NCBI GenBank assembly: GCA_019843655.1
Contig: JACDQD010000001.1
Coordinates: 47,364,443-47,428,442 of the forward strand
DNA: 64,000 bases
Origin: Lethocerus indicus
Lineage: Eukaryota; Arthropoda; Insecta; Hemiptera; Belostomatidae
Reading direction: 5' to 3'
The notes beneath the pieces are model-generated. The model ran no database searches and had not been told where the DNA came from. It saw nothing but the letters and a program-made list of their open reading frames with translations. The translations under genes were made by a program, and so were the position numbers. Shown here piece after piece: positions 35,273 through 47,424 of this stretch (its first letter is position 1; every line of letters begins with the position of its first letter).

Positions 35273-35395
35273 AGGCGTTCATGACAAAAGTGCCACCATT
35301 AGGTGGCTTCTTTTATCTTACCATGGTCGTCAGTGTTTATCGTTACCACCCATTGTTCCTATAACTAATATTACGTTGATTGTGCAATAAAATAA
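35273..35395 (+). mobile_element. Lineage A Jockey relic, right part (3' untranslated region)
   Basis: CAAAAGTGCCACCATTAGGTGG and GTTGATTGTGCAATAAAATA match the lineage A tail at 4.24-4.33 and 26.64-26.74 kb. With 34530-34746 it forms one 5'-truncated element split by the lineage B insertion. Confidence 0.72.
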
Positions 35396-36294
35396 GATTT
35401 TCAACAGGAAGTTTATTTATTATTTATTTAATTGCTGAAAATAGTTCCTGTTGCACTAAAGAAATAAAAATGCAGCAGATGTACCCATTCATTTTTACAA
35501 GTAAAATAAGAGTTTATGAATTGTCTTCATTGGGTAGTGATATTATATTTGTCACAATTAAAATACGTGCCAGTATATATGTTAAAATATATGTCATTGT
35601 TATTGTATGCTGTATATTATATAGATATGTTTTTAACCTTGAATTCTAATTGTTGAAACAGTAAAAAACAGCCTGCAAAGGCCTTTTTTTATCAAATTTA
35701 AATTGTGATACTACAGTATAATCCAGCTTTTTTTGTTGTTGAACACATGATAAAGAGTTTGTATGAGTCTATATCTCACAGTTCTGTCAATTCCTGGCGC
35801 AATATAAACAAGAAATAATTAAAAATATAAATAACTTTGAAAGTTAAATAATTAGGAATTTGTTTGTGATTACAGGCTTAAAACTTAATCCAAATTCCCA
35901 ACTCTGAATTCAACAACAGTTTAAGATATAACCTCCTAGCTAATTAAGTTTGCAAATTATTAAGTGCCTTGAAAACTCAGACTACAAAAATTTGAATGAA
36001 ATAATATTTTAGCCTACTACTCTCCACATTCCAGCAAAATCTTTCTGTCATATATTTATATATTTGCTTCCACTGATGTAGATTATCTGTTTTTATGTAA
36101 ATTATTTAATTTCAAATGGGCCCATTTATTGAAGAATTGTAAATATATATAAATGTAATAATGAAAACATATTCTGTATAAATAATAAAAAAAAGCATAT
36201 TTATGAGGAGCACCATTAGGAAATATACATTTAAATATAACAGGAAATTGTGTTCTTAATATTAGCTTGTAAAATATACAATTAACAAATATAC

Positions 36295-36298
<4 letters not shown>

Positions 36299-36352
<54 letters not shown>
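36299..36352. repeat. (AT)n microsatellite
   Basis: About 27 TA units. Two adjacent small palindromes lie at 36424-36440 and 36441-36459 (ACCATTATTATAATGGT and TACCATTTGTATAATGGTA). Confidence 0.97.
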
Positions 36353-36359
<7 letters not shown>

Positions 36360-37119
36360 GCAATAGATTAAATTTTTAAATTATGGTTAAATCATTTACA
36401 TATGTCAGTGTTAATTAATTTATACCATTATTATAATGGTTACCATTTGTATAATGGTATTGGCATATGAAGCTGTCATGTATATTCCATTTATATGTGG
36501 ATAAATATTATCACATTGTTAGAAACTAAATCAAATATGCTCATCCAATGGAACATGATGTTAACATTTTTAATTTAATTTATTAGGTAACTGTAAATCT
36601 ATTGATTAATATATATTAATTTTCAATGATCATAAAGTCTGCGATTTCTCAAATAATTACATAGCAAAATGAAAGAATATAATATCATATTATTATATAA
36701 TTATAATATGTGAAGAAAATAATTATAAACAAAATCAGAAGAAAACTAGGAAAAAATAATAATAAGAAAACTACCTTCTGCATAAATAAGGTACATATTG
36801 AATCAAAATTAGAAATGAATTATAAATTGTTTGCAATTTTACAATTGTTTCCATTTGTGTTGCTATGGTTCTACTAAAAGAAATGCTTGTAAAATAAAAA
36901 TAAGTTGTGGATATCTAAGTATTTTAGAATGTGAGGAAATTGTATAAATTAATTAATTTATTTTTTCTCTCTGTCTCTCTCTCTTCTTAAAAAATATTTT
37001 TGTTTAAATGTGGAAGTATCAGATTTTTATTCGCGATAAGAGACAAAATTCCAAAATTATTATTGAAACATGAATTTATGTTGATTTAATATAATGTGAA
37101 AAAAATAATTTTATGTTTG

Positions 37120-37930
37120 ATATTCGTAATAGGTACACTCAAATATAGATTAAAATAAATCTTAACTTTTTAGACTTTTGTGTATTTAGGAATTAAACTT
37201 TGATTATTATACTAATTAAATATTGCTTTTGAATTGTTTGAAATATAGCTCATGAATTGCAGTAAGGTATAACTGAAAAGTAACAAAAGAATTTATTACA
37301 TATTTATTTATCAAATTAAATTTGTTTTATTTGAAAATTAATGTATTACACATAAAAAAAATGAATTAATAAATTAATGATTTTTACTGCATTTCTACTG
37401 CAGTAAAAATTTAATATTATATTTGTTGTTTCAATGTTCAATAATATTTACTTTGGATTAACATTTAGAAATATGACAAAAAATCTGCTTCCACCTTGTT
37501 CCTAATATTACTTCCGAATTATTATTTGTATAGATGTTTTAATCAACTATATTAACTGATTTAACTACACTGTGAAGCCTCAAGTAAATTATAATTTTTA
37601 CTCACACAAATAAAACAATGAATATTATTTTAAATGCATTGGAGAAATCATAATCTCATTTACTCATTATGTGCTGAAATTCTAAACTTTTTTCATATTC
37701 AGGGTTAAACTTGTATTATTACATTCATTGAAAGTGCTTTTTTGAATAGCTCATAGCACATGCATTGTGGTTAGTTTTAATTGATATGTAATTAAAGAAT
37801 TTATCAAATTATCTTTAATGTATTCAGGAATTATATTTCTGTTATTACATACATTGAGAATTGTTTTTGAATTACTAATTGTAGTTAATCTTAACTGATA
37901 AGTGATTTATAAAATTTATTTCAAACCAAT
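37120..37930 (+). repeat. AT-rich repeat with internal duplications
   Basis: The block 'TATTCAGGAATTA...TATTATTACA...ATTGA' occurs three times, near 37180, 37700 and 37830, each followed by GCTTTTGAA- or TGTTTTTGAA-type sequence and a GCATTG/GAATTG segment. The 37.44-37.80 kb part is also shared with 8.72-9.06 kb. No coding content. Confidence 0.5.
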
Positions 37931-38281
37931 TTATTTCAACTGAAAATAAGAGAATAAAACAAACTGAAATTGACTAAATTAATAATCTACCTACTAAAGT
38001 AAAAAAATCTACTCGATCCTGGAAAAATTTAATTTCCTATGCTTTTGGTATTGTTGCCTTAATTACTTTTATGCTTTTTATACTTAAAAATGATAATGCT
38101 ACTAAACTATTGATGAATGTAAATCAATTAATTTAAAGAAGTCTAAATGCTTAAATGGTTTTATATCCATAACAGTACTTGGAATTGACTTAAATGCTTC
38201 AGTCTTACATGAAATAAAAATATAATTTATTTTCTTGTGTATGTGTATTATCATGGACCTTTAGCTTTTTTTTTTTTTTGC

Positions 38282-38313
<32 letters not shown>

Positions 38314-38316
38314 GTA
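38282..38316. repeat. (GT)n microsatellite
   Basis: About 16 GT units with one CG interruption, preceded by a T run. Confidence 0.95.
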
Positions 38317-38640
38317 TAACGAATATATTCATGAATAAAATACAAGGTACTTCTTGGATAATCCTTTAACAATGATATTTAATGGATCTGCAGTTTACAT
38401 AATACAGTGACCTCTGCTATTCATACTGCTTTCTCTTGAGGACCCTCTCCTTTTTGAGCTCTATTATTTCCTATTAACCTTCTGTTCAGTCTCTTCCCAC
38501 TTATAACAATGTTCATATTATTTAGTAATATTACTTCCTTCTCTCATGAGCTAAATTTTATAACAGATTTATTGGAGGTGTCTTTTAATATTTTTTCCTT
38601 TGTGGAAATTTTGAGATATCAAAGGTTTTTTATGGTCCTT

Positions 38641-39894
38641 GAGACTCCGAGCGATCCGAAATCCCGACGGGGAACTATCACGTGAGTTGACCCGTGCTAA
38701 CAATAGATAGGAAACTAAAATGGGGACTGGAGTGTGTTCGTGATGGTGGGGTAGAGTGTAGTCTGGTTGGACTGCTCCTACTCCGATAATTCTATTTCTG
38801 TAGCCGATAATACTATTTCCGATCTTCAGTAGCAGGCACAATTCAGGAATTAAACTGAGGAGTGATAAAATTTCACGATTCTTGTTATGATAACAAGATC
38901 CCCTCCCCACTGGATGGAGGTTTACTTGCCAACGGAGATGACCCAAACTCTCCGTAGCTCACCAACCTACTTACGGTGGCGAAAAGGCGAAACCGGTCTG
39001 GTATATTACCAAACCACAAATGCAAACGTTATAATTATTTTCGTTTAGAGCAGGATTGGTCCTAAACAATTTAAAATGGTATTTATTTATAAAAATATAT
39101 AAGTCAGAAGGGCGGTCGGAAACCCGAGAGGTATTATGAGTGATAACATCAACACAGAGATTTGACAAAGCCCTTTGTTAAGAAGAGCGTTTATATTGTA
39201 AGTCGGGCAGGAGCCGGCAGTCAGTCTGATTTAGAGCTTGAGACCGGACGGGTGCGGTAAGAAACCTTTTCATTCTGTATCATTTTGTAGATCGAATAAA
39301 TCGTGTTTTAATTGAAATAACCGTTTTTAAAAACTCTATTCTTTCACTGAGAAAAATAACTTATATATTGTTTTATATAATTCATAATCATTGTGCACAC
39401 TCCAGTCCATAGATCTCGCTATGTCTACACACATTTGTTTTTAGATCGAGTGTTTATGTGAGCATGACCAGTTTCTTCTCACCATCGTCGAAGAATACGG
39501 TAAATAAAATTTTTATTTTGATTTCAGATCGAGTCAACGAACTTTCAGCCCGCTGAAATTATAGATTGCTTTTAAGGCGACGATTACATTAATTTTAAGT
39601 CGTAATCGGGTACAAAAAAGGAGATTTTTTCGGACCGAGCTTCTGAAAAAGGTTAAACCCGAGGAATGCAGAACTGCAAACTGTGTGGACGGGTGAGCAG
39701 CCGAGGTTGGTTGTTACGCAACTCCTTCAAGGCGGTGCACGAGTCGAACTTTTTTTCACCAACTGTTGGCTTTATCGGGCCGGAGCACGTGTAATGAATA
39801 CCATTTTGAATTCAAACGTCCTCCTTTATTTGCGCGTACGGGCAACAAAACCGATTTACGCATGTTCGTCTACCCGTATTTCTAAGGAGAAGGA
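38641..39894. other. Unassigned DNA with two weak motif-repeat copies
   Basis: A plus-strand ACGGTGGCGAAAAGGCGAAA then CCGGTCTGG (about 38973-39001) and a minus-strand CGACGATGGTGAGAAGAAAC (39466-39490) are decayed relatives of the type 2 GATGGCGAG motif. The 125-codon minus frame at 38569-38946 has no recognisable domain. Confidence 0.4.
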
Positions 39895-40170
39895 TTTCTT
39901 CTACAGGTATCCACTGCCTCCGGACCAGTGGATTAAGGTCTTCCCACTGCGGGGTTTCTCCCACCGTCAGTAGACAACGCGAACGCCTGCACGTTACGGG
40001 ACAGGGATATGGTGCTTTGCTCAGAACCGAGGACAAATATCCCTAACGAAATTCAAGATTGAACTCACCATGAAGAGGAAATACATTAGTTCGAACCTTA
40101 ATTTTAATGAACCAATGATGCCAACGAGACGTGGGAAGAAACTAATTAAAATTAACAAGAATGTCAAAAC
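39895..40170 (+). repeat. Family D repeat, longest copy
   Basis: GGACCAGTGGATTAAGGTCT, CACCGTCAGTAGACAACG, ATGGTGCTTTGCTCAGAAC, TGAACTCACCATGAAGAGGA and ATGATGCCAACGAGACGTGG, then an A-rich end. It aligns over about 230 bp with 15.67-15.90 kb. It ends just before the minisatellite. Confidence 0.6.
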
Positions 40171-40239
40171 TCACAAAAAGTATTATAAGAACTACTTTCT
40201 CAGCGCAAAAATTGGTAAAAGAGTGGTAAAAATAACTTT

Positions 40240-43232
40240 TTTGCGCTGAAAAACCACTATTAAGCCCGACTTTGTGCTGGAAAACCACTTTTTAACCCAA
40301 TTTTTGGGCTAAAAAAACCACTTTTCAACCAGATTTTTGGGCTAAAAAAACGACGTTTTAACCAGATTTTTGTGCTAAAAAAACATTTTTTCCCTGAAAA
40401 CCACTTTTTAAACCGCGCGGAGAAACCACCATTAAGCTATTAGTTGTGCCCTTAAAAAACGCATTTTAGGGCCTAAAGACCGCATTTCTGGCCGATTTCG
40501 CACCTAAAAATCACATATTATGGCCAATTTTGCGCCTAAAATCTGCATTTTTGTGCCGATATTTCGCCTAAGAACCACATTTTCGCGCCTAAAATCCGCA
40601 TTTCTGGCCGATTTCATGCCGAATAACTGCATGTTTGGGCAGATTATTCGCCTGATAACCGCAATTTTGGGCCAATTTTTCGGTTAAAAACCGCATCTTT
40701 GGGTATAAAAACCACATTTTTGTGCCGATTTTGCGCCTAGAAATCGCATATTTTGGCCAATTTTCCGGTTAAAAACCAAATTTTTGGACATAAAATCGTG
40801 ATTTTTTGGCGATTTGTCGCCTAAAAACAGTATTTTTGGGCCGATTTTGCGCCTGCTAATCGTATTTTTGGGCAAATTTTCCGGTTAAAACCGAATTTTC
40901 GGGCATAAAAACTGCATTCTTGGGGCTAAAACCACATTTTTGCGCCCATTTAGAACCTACAACACCATTTTGGGGCCAATTTTCCGGTTAAAAACCGCAT
41001 TTTCGGGCAGAAAAACCTCATTTTTGGGCATAAGATCCACATTTTTCACCAATTTTCGCCTAAAAACCGCATTTTTGGACCTAAGGTCCGCATTTTTTGG
41101 AATAGAAACGACATTTTTGAGCCGATTTGCCGCCTAAAAACCGTAGATTTGTGCTAATTTTTCGTTTAAAAACCGTATTTTCGTGTCTATTTTCCGCTTC
41201 AAAATCGAAATTTTGGGTGAATTTCGCGGTTAAAACAACATTTTTGGGCATAAAAACCACATTTTGGGCAAAAAAGCCACATTTCTTCGCCGATTTTTCG
41301 CCTACAAATCGCATTTCTGGGCCAATTTTGCGGTTAAAAACCACATTTTTCGCCTAAAAACCGCATTTTTGTGGAACTTTTCACCCAAAAATCAAATTTT
41401 CCTGCATATTTTGCGCCTACAAATCGTATTTTTGGCCAATTTTTAGTTGAAAACCGCATTTTTGGGCATAAAAACCTTTTTTTTTCGTGGATTTTTTTCC
41501 TACAAATCGAATTTAGGGACAACTTTGCGCCTGAAAACCGAATTTTCGAGCCTAAAAATCACATTTTGGGCGTTAAAGTCACATTTCTTCTTTTAGGATT
41601 TCATGCCTAAAAACCGAGTTTTCGGGATAATTTTCCGGCTAAAACACAGCATTTATGGGCGTATTTCGCGTCTAAAAACCACATTTTAACCCGATTTTCG
41701 GGCTTAACAACCTTTATAACTAAGTTTTGCACTTCTACAAGTTTTGTACGCTGATAAACCATTTTTTTACCCGATTCTTCACCTAAAAACCTCGTTTTTT
41801 GGCATAGAAACCGTATGTTTTTGCATAAATCTACATTTTTGCGCTGAATTTTCCGCATTTTCGGGTAACATTCTCAAAATGCCTAAAATCGCATTTTTAG
41901 GCCAATTTTGCGCCTAAAAATCGCATTTTGGGGCAAATTTTTGGCCGTAAACCACACTTTTTTGGGTTTACCACCAATTTTCGGTTTTTCGCCTAAAAAC
42001 CTTTGTCCTTAAAAATCGAATTTTTGTGCCGATTTAGCGCCTACAAATCATATTTTTTGGCCAATTTTCTGGTTAAAAACCGCATTTTGGGGCAAAGATA
42101 CACATTTTTCACCAATTTTTCGCCTAAAAACCGCATTTTTGGGCATAAAAGCCACATGTTTGCCTAATAACTCCATTTTTGGGTAAATTTTTCACCCAAA
42201 AATCGAATTATTGTGACTATTGTGCGCCTGAAAATCGTATTTCTGAACCACTTTTTAGGTTAAAACGGCATTTTTGGACATAACGTCATTGTTACGCCGT
42301 TTTTCTGCATACAAAATGAATTTAGGGATAATTTTGCGCCTAAAAACCGAATTTTTGAGCTGATTTTGCGGTTCAAAACCACATTTCTGGGCATAAAAAC
42401 CGCATTTTTGTGCCGATTTTGAGCCTACAAATCGAATTTTTGTGTAAATTTTTCACCCAAAAATTGCATTACGTGGCCGATTTTGCGCTTACAAATCGCA
42501 TTTTTAGGGATAAAAACCGAATTTGTGTGGCTAAACCACATATTCTGGTCCATTATGCACCTGAAATCCGTATCTTTGGGCCTATTTGACCTAAAAAGTG
42601 CAATTTTGCGACTACGAAGCGCATTTTTGCTCCTAGAAAGCGCATTTCTGCGGTGAAAAACGCATTTTTCGCCCAAAAAGTGCATTTGTGCGCCGAAGAA
42701 GTTTCTTTTTTGGGCCCAAAAACCGTGTATTTGGGCCGATTTTGGGCCTAAAACCATATTTTTGGGCCGATTTTTTGCCTAATAACATTTTTAACCCGAT
42801 TTAACCCGCTTTTAAACACGAATTTTGCACTTAAACACCACTTTTTGAAACTTTTGGGCCTGAAAACAATTTTTTTGCCGATTTTTCGCCTAAGAACAGC
42901 ATTTTTGGGATGATTTTCTGCCTAAAAACGCAGTTTGGGTCTAATAACCGCATTTTCTGGCCAATTTGATACCTTAAAATCGGATTTTTGGCGTTAAAAC
43001 CGTATTTTTCGGCCGATTTTGCGTTTAAAAACAGGACTTTTTGGCGGATTTTTGTGTCTAAAACCTGCATTTTAGGGCTTCAAAACCGCATTTTTATCTT
43101 TTCCGCCCGAAATTCGCGTTGTTTGGTCACAAAACCCCGTTTTTTGCCTACAAATCCCATTCTTTATCTAGAAACCACATTTTTTGTTTAAGAACCGCAT
43201 TTCTGGCCGATTTTACACCTAAAAACCGCATA
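40240..43232. repeat. Degenerate 32 bp minisatellite array, ~3 kb
   Basis: About 90 diverged units. Three unit types recur: CCGATTTTGCGCCTAAAAAT plus CGCATTTTTGGG (about 32 bp); CCAATTTTCCGGTTAAAAAC plus CGCATTTTTGG (about 32 bp); and a short CATAAAAACCACATTTTTGG (about 21 bp). They often follow each other as a higher-order group, with the CCGGTTAAAAACC type recurring at 40671, 40756, 40872 and 40975. Cys/Lys/Phe-rich frames such as KSAQKCGF on the minus strand are unit translations and not genes, because 32 is not a multiple of three. A short inverted repeat (CAGCGCAAAA at 40201-40210 with TTTTGCGCTG) sits at the left edge. Confidence 0.92.
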
Positions 43233-43650
43233 AAATATTTGACTAGGCTCCTGGTTTGAAGACTCATCAGATCGGCTAAGAGTAATGCTTCTGCGCGACT
43301 GTTTGACCGCGACATCCGATTTATCTCGGTCCTCCCTCGGGGCTCCACATTAGTCATGGGCCATTGTCAAGAAAGGCGGCGATTGAAAACGATCATCGGT
43401 TCTTTCGTCGTTAGCGTCGCGAAGGGGATTTTATTTATATTTTCCTTTCCCATCGTATAACCTGCCCGGCGGCCGATATGTGGGAGCCGCACGTGTGTGC
43501 GATTGTGTAAAAACTGTGGTTCGTTAACAAACTTTGGGTTAAGGGTTTGGGAGTGGGCTCTCGAGGCGTGTGGGAACCCGCACACGGCGGGAAGTCTCAT
43601 CGGCAGCCGCTTGTCCGACGGTTGATTACAGTTTTGTCGATCTAAAATAT
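43233..43650. other. Unassigned intergenic DNA
   Basis: No gene or repeat was recognised. A 77-codon minus frame has no known domain. Confidence 0.35.
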
Positions 43651-43653
43651 TGT

Positions 43654-44080
43654 TCTGCTCGTTACGTCAGAATCCTCCATTTCTGGTGGGGTCATGCCAA
43701 AAATTTAGGAATAATATTTATCGAATTACTGACATATGTTTGTTAGTTTATTCCGTGTGAAACAAACTATATTTACGTTGCAACTGTTAAAGAAAAATTC
43801 TAATAATAATAATAACCGTTTAAAAAAATATAGACGTTAAAAATTTTCTTCGGGGTCACAGAGTTGATTTAGCGTTGTTCGGAGTCTACTGGAGATCGGG
43901 AGAAGACAGGGGCGCTGTGACTCTGTTAGGGGTAGCCTGGATCCTGCCGAATTTTTCAGGAGACGACAGAAGTCATTTAGAGGTCAGAGAGTCGATCTAA
44001 CCCGGTTCTGTACCTACTGGAGACGGACAGAAGGCTGGGGGCATGCCAAACATTTAGGAAAAATATTTATCGGGTTATTT
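43654..44080 (+). repeat. Local tandem duplications, ~350 bp and ~128 bp spacing
   Basis: CATGCCAAAAATTTAGGAAT plus AATATTTATCG at about 43692 recurs at about 44041, 349 bp downstream. Between them GGTCACAGAGTTGATTTAGC (43854) and GGTCAGAGAGTCGATCTAAC (43982) begin two related segments that both continue to CTACTGGAGA(t/c). A third, weaker copy lies around 43940. Confidence 0.65.
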
Positions 44081-44099
44081 ATATAATGTATTTATAAAA

Positions 44100-44350
44100 T
44101 AATCATCATCAGAACGCCATAATACTCACTCATCATTTTAAAAAATAATCAAAAAAATAATAAACAGCATAATTAAGAATCGTTATAAAGAACACGATCA
44201 ACAATCAGCATAAACAAACAACGTAATAATCAGCATCATTAGCGTATTCAACATCACCAAACACAACATAATAATAATAAATCATCATAAAGAACATAGT
44301 AATTAACATCATAAATTAATATAGAAAAATAATCAACATCAACATAGAGT
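44100..44350 (+). repeat. Low-complexity A/C/T-rich tract, AATCATCA-like
   Basis: Strongly strand-asymmetric: A-rich, with AATCATCA, CAACATCA and AATAATAA words and few G. Probably a decayed trinucleotide repeat. Confidence 0.7.
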
Positions 44351-44457
44351 CTCAGTTTAGTGAAGGTGCTTCTATACAGGTCAAATGAGTTCCCCAGGCG
44401 GGCAGTTAACGAGAATTTTGCGGATTTAATCCGCAATTAATAAAATTTTATTACCCC

Positions 44458-44845
44458 GGCGACGAAAGGAGTCGGACACTTTTTGATGGATCCGGGCCCC
44501 CGGATTGGGGCCAAAAGTAGTATTCCTACCTCGCTTAATCGACCAAGTGCCTACGCAGGAATGAGGTAGATGTTTTCAATTGGCCATGAACCGGTATCAG
44601 TAGAGCTGTAAATAATGGTTCGTAAGACTGTATTGACCGGAAGCTAGACGTCACAATTTCTACTAATATTCGATGCCCCTCGCAGATTAAGCATTTAAGA
44701 CATTCCATTTTTTCATACCTGAGCAAGTTTAATCCGGGTATGTGTCGAATGTATTCGGATAAGAAAACATTTAAATAGCCGATCGGCGAAAGGAATGGGA
44801 CGGTTTTTGATTGATACCGGGCCCCCGTTGAGAGTGGTGGGAGTA
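44458..44845 (+). repeat. Direct repeat ~325 bp apart
   Basis: GGCGACGAAAGGAGTCGGAC at 44458 and CGGCGAAAGGAATGGGACGG at 44783 both continue through TTTTTGAT(g/t)GAT and CCGGGCCCCCG. Confidence 0.6.
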
Positions 44846-44849
44846 TCCC

Positions 44850-46282
44850 GGGTGGGGATCGAGCCGCTGGTGGGGAGTCAGCGGGTATACCGTTAGTCCC
44901 GGCTCTGTACCCGTACCGTCACGATCCCAAAACCGGAACTGGTAAGTTCATTTTTTCCTCTTCATTTTTTATTTCTAAAAGGGACAGATCCCCGGTTCTG
45001 GCGTCAGGGAGTCGCGGTTCGATATTCGGGACTTAGCCCGGAAGGGGGGCTTAGGGCCCGAGACGTCTATTTTCCTGCAGGTTGATCGCCGTTCTTTGCC
45101 CGGGTCTATTGGATACTCAAATATATCTGCCGATCACCAGTTTACTGACAATGCAATGGACAGTCCCTGACGTTACGAAATATCGAGGTGACAACAGCGT
45201 GAAAGTATACACCGTATTTGCACGCTTATAACGTGTTTGAGTCCGAAAATTCTAGCTTTTAAATAGTCAAATGTATCGGTTAGTGTATATTCAATGCTAA
45301 AAGGACCGCGGTTCCACTGAAAACCCAACTATTTACAATATCCCAACAAAATGCGGCGTCGACGGTAGAATAATGGATGACCGACTGAAAGTATAAGTTC
45401 AGAAATTTTATATTTTTGCAGATAATGGCACAGTCCAATGTCGTATCACCGAAAGTGTTCCGACAATTCTTACCTGTTTTATAAACCGTATTTAGAAGTC
45501 AAATTCTTCAATTCAGTTCTTCGCGAATTACCGGCACGCAGTTGCCCGTGCCGTAAAATTTGAATCATAATTGAAATGATAGCCGAAAGTTGTGAAAGGC
45601 GCAATCGGAGTTTCTTCCTGACCCTACCGACTCTTTGCATACCTTCTAGACCGGATGATTTCAGGCTCCTGAACCGAAACCGGCCTCGTACGTCTGTTTC
45701 GTGTAAAGGGAAGAAATATCCGATCGAGTCTGAGTTTGAATTTGGAACGAAGTTGAAATCTTCTTGTATGTTTCGCAATTCGGGCGGTATCCGTGTCACA
45801 ATTCCATTCTCGCGTCCAATCTGTCCCCCCTCTGGCGATAGTGTAAACGAACCCGAGCCTGAAGTTATCCAACTTTTATTTAAATTTAATGGATTGGCTC
45901 AAAATGCCTACCTCGAATTGACTGGCGAAATTTCGGACGATAGGGGTGATGGATTTGCCATTTAGCAGAGGCAAAAAATAAATTCCGGCATTAGGCCTGT
46001 CGCCGATTCCCCCACCCCAACGTGGGTCGAAAATAGCCCTGAATAATTAAAAATCAATTCCAACTACTATTCGAAATGCTATTATTACACTAATTTTTAT
46101 ACGCTTAATAGCTCTCAGCACCCTACCTAGTGGCAGCATTATGCGTGGTACTTAAACATGCCTGTAGAGGTAAACTACAATTAAAAAAGTATGTACGTAG
46201 GAGCTTTTTAATGGCGGACGACCAGAATACCCTTGTTCTGGGCTAGTAAAGTACACGAATCGATAAAGATGTTCAACATCTG

Positions 46283-46284
<2 letters not shown>
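44850..46284. other. Unassigned intergenic DNA
   Basis: The 129-codon plus frame at 45576-45965 overlaps a 106-codon minus frame. Neither shows a recognisable domain. No repeat was assigned. Confidence 0.35.

Positions 46285-46322
<38 letters not shown>
46285..46322. repeat. (AT)n microsatellite
   Basis: About 19 TA units. Confidence 0.95.
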
Positions 46323-46325
<3 letters not shown>

Positions 46326-47420
46326 GCTGGCAAATTTACCTATCGTTAAAATAAACCTACGTAATTACACACGAAACTGTCCTTGGGCCCTAAATTTCGA
46401 TCAAATACCTCAGCAATCAATTTCATTGTCACGAAGTTTTCTAAAAGTCAAAAAATATATATTAGTAAATTAATTTCAGCTGTTGACTTCGTGGTCCGCG
46501 AGTGTTCGGAATATCGCGGTTCTCGCGATCAGTTTATCTGGGCTTATCTTCATTGGCATCTTCAGTAATCAGTTTCATGCCTGCAATAAAATTATAGATT
46601 CGGATAGGGTAATACAACGATAAAACTGGTTGATAGTCTCGGTTTCGTGCGGGATAAAGTTGATACCAGTGTTTACTGCCTTTATTTTGATTTTTGATGT
46701 TTTGATGCAACCGCCGCACAGATGGCTGCCGGAGATTAAAAACGGCCCTATTAGCGAATCATACCGTAACGGTATTTTATATATGTAATATATATTATAA
46801 ATTAAAACCGAACTTTAGTATAAAAAACTATCCGATAAGGAGAGTGTCTAGGGACGCAGGTGTACCGAGCGAGTCGGCGGGGTTCAAACGTTTTCCAATA
46901 AGAGACCTTGACATTTAGGAGTAAGTGTGCAGTCATGAACGCATCATTTGCCCGAGGGTTGGAGAGATCTGAAAAACTGAAAGCTGAAAGTTCGAAGCCT
47001 ATTTTTCGGAAAACTGCTGACCTGGGGGTTTCGGCCGAATTTAATATTTCCAGCGAGCACTTCCGTCGGGGATAAGTTTTGTAGCGCCGGTTTCCTTATT
47101 AATTTTCGAGTGGGTGAAGTTTTAGTCTTAATCAGCGTAAAAAGCTTTTTCAGTGATAGACTGCTCTGTCAGTGGCTGAGATTATGGAATGACTTTATTA
47201 GAAAACCCCGACTAGTAGTCATACTTATACACAAAGGAATCATACAGTTAAAATGCATAGCTTTTATTCGTGTTTCTCTTGCTTTATGATTCTTTCGAAT
47301 AGTGATAGTAAGGGCAAAGTTAATATTACTGACTGCGGGGAGAAACCAGCGCCGGTCTAGGTTAAAACCAAAAATAGACGAGAGGGGACAAAACGTTTCT
47401 CCACTCAACGTTTACTGTAC
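46323..47420. other. Unassigned intergenic DNA
   Basis: No gene, RNA gene or repeat was recognised. Confidence 0.35.
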
Positions 47421-47424
47421 TGGT

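Larger units (their letters stand above)
35396..38640. other. CpG-poor, very AT-rich block
   Basis: About 3.2 kb in which I count only about a dozen CG dinucleotides, whereas most 60-base lines elsewhere in the window contain several. A+T is also higher than around it. The left border falls at the end of the Jockey insertion. The right border is sharp near 38641, where CGAGCGATCCG resumes. No gene is visible. It holds an AT microsatellite, a GT microsatellite and internal repeats at 37.1-37.9 kb. Confidence 0.75.

Noticed and set aside
40684..43070. Cys/Lys/Phe-rich repeat proteins (KSAQKCGF-like)
   Set aside because: Translations of the 32 bp minisatellite. The unit length is not a multiple of three and frames break every few units.
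43255..43290. Minus-strand CTGATGAGTC as a hammerhead start
   Set aside because: No GAAA segment follows at a suitable distance.
45015..45035. GGTTCGATATTCGG as a tRNA T-loop or Pol III B box
   Set aside because: No matching D-arm, anticodon arm or acceptor stem around it.
45576..45965. 129-codon plus-strand frame
   Set aside because: Overlapped by comparable frames on the other strand, with no recognisable domain, splice context or repeat-independent support.
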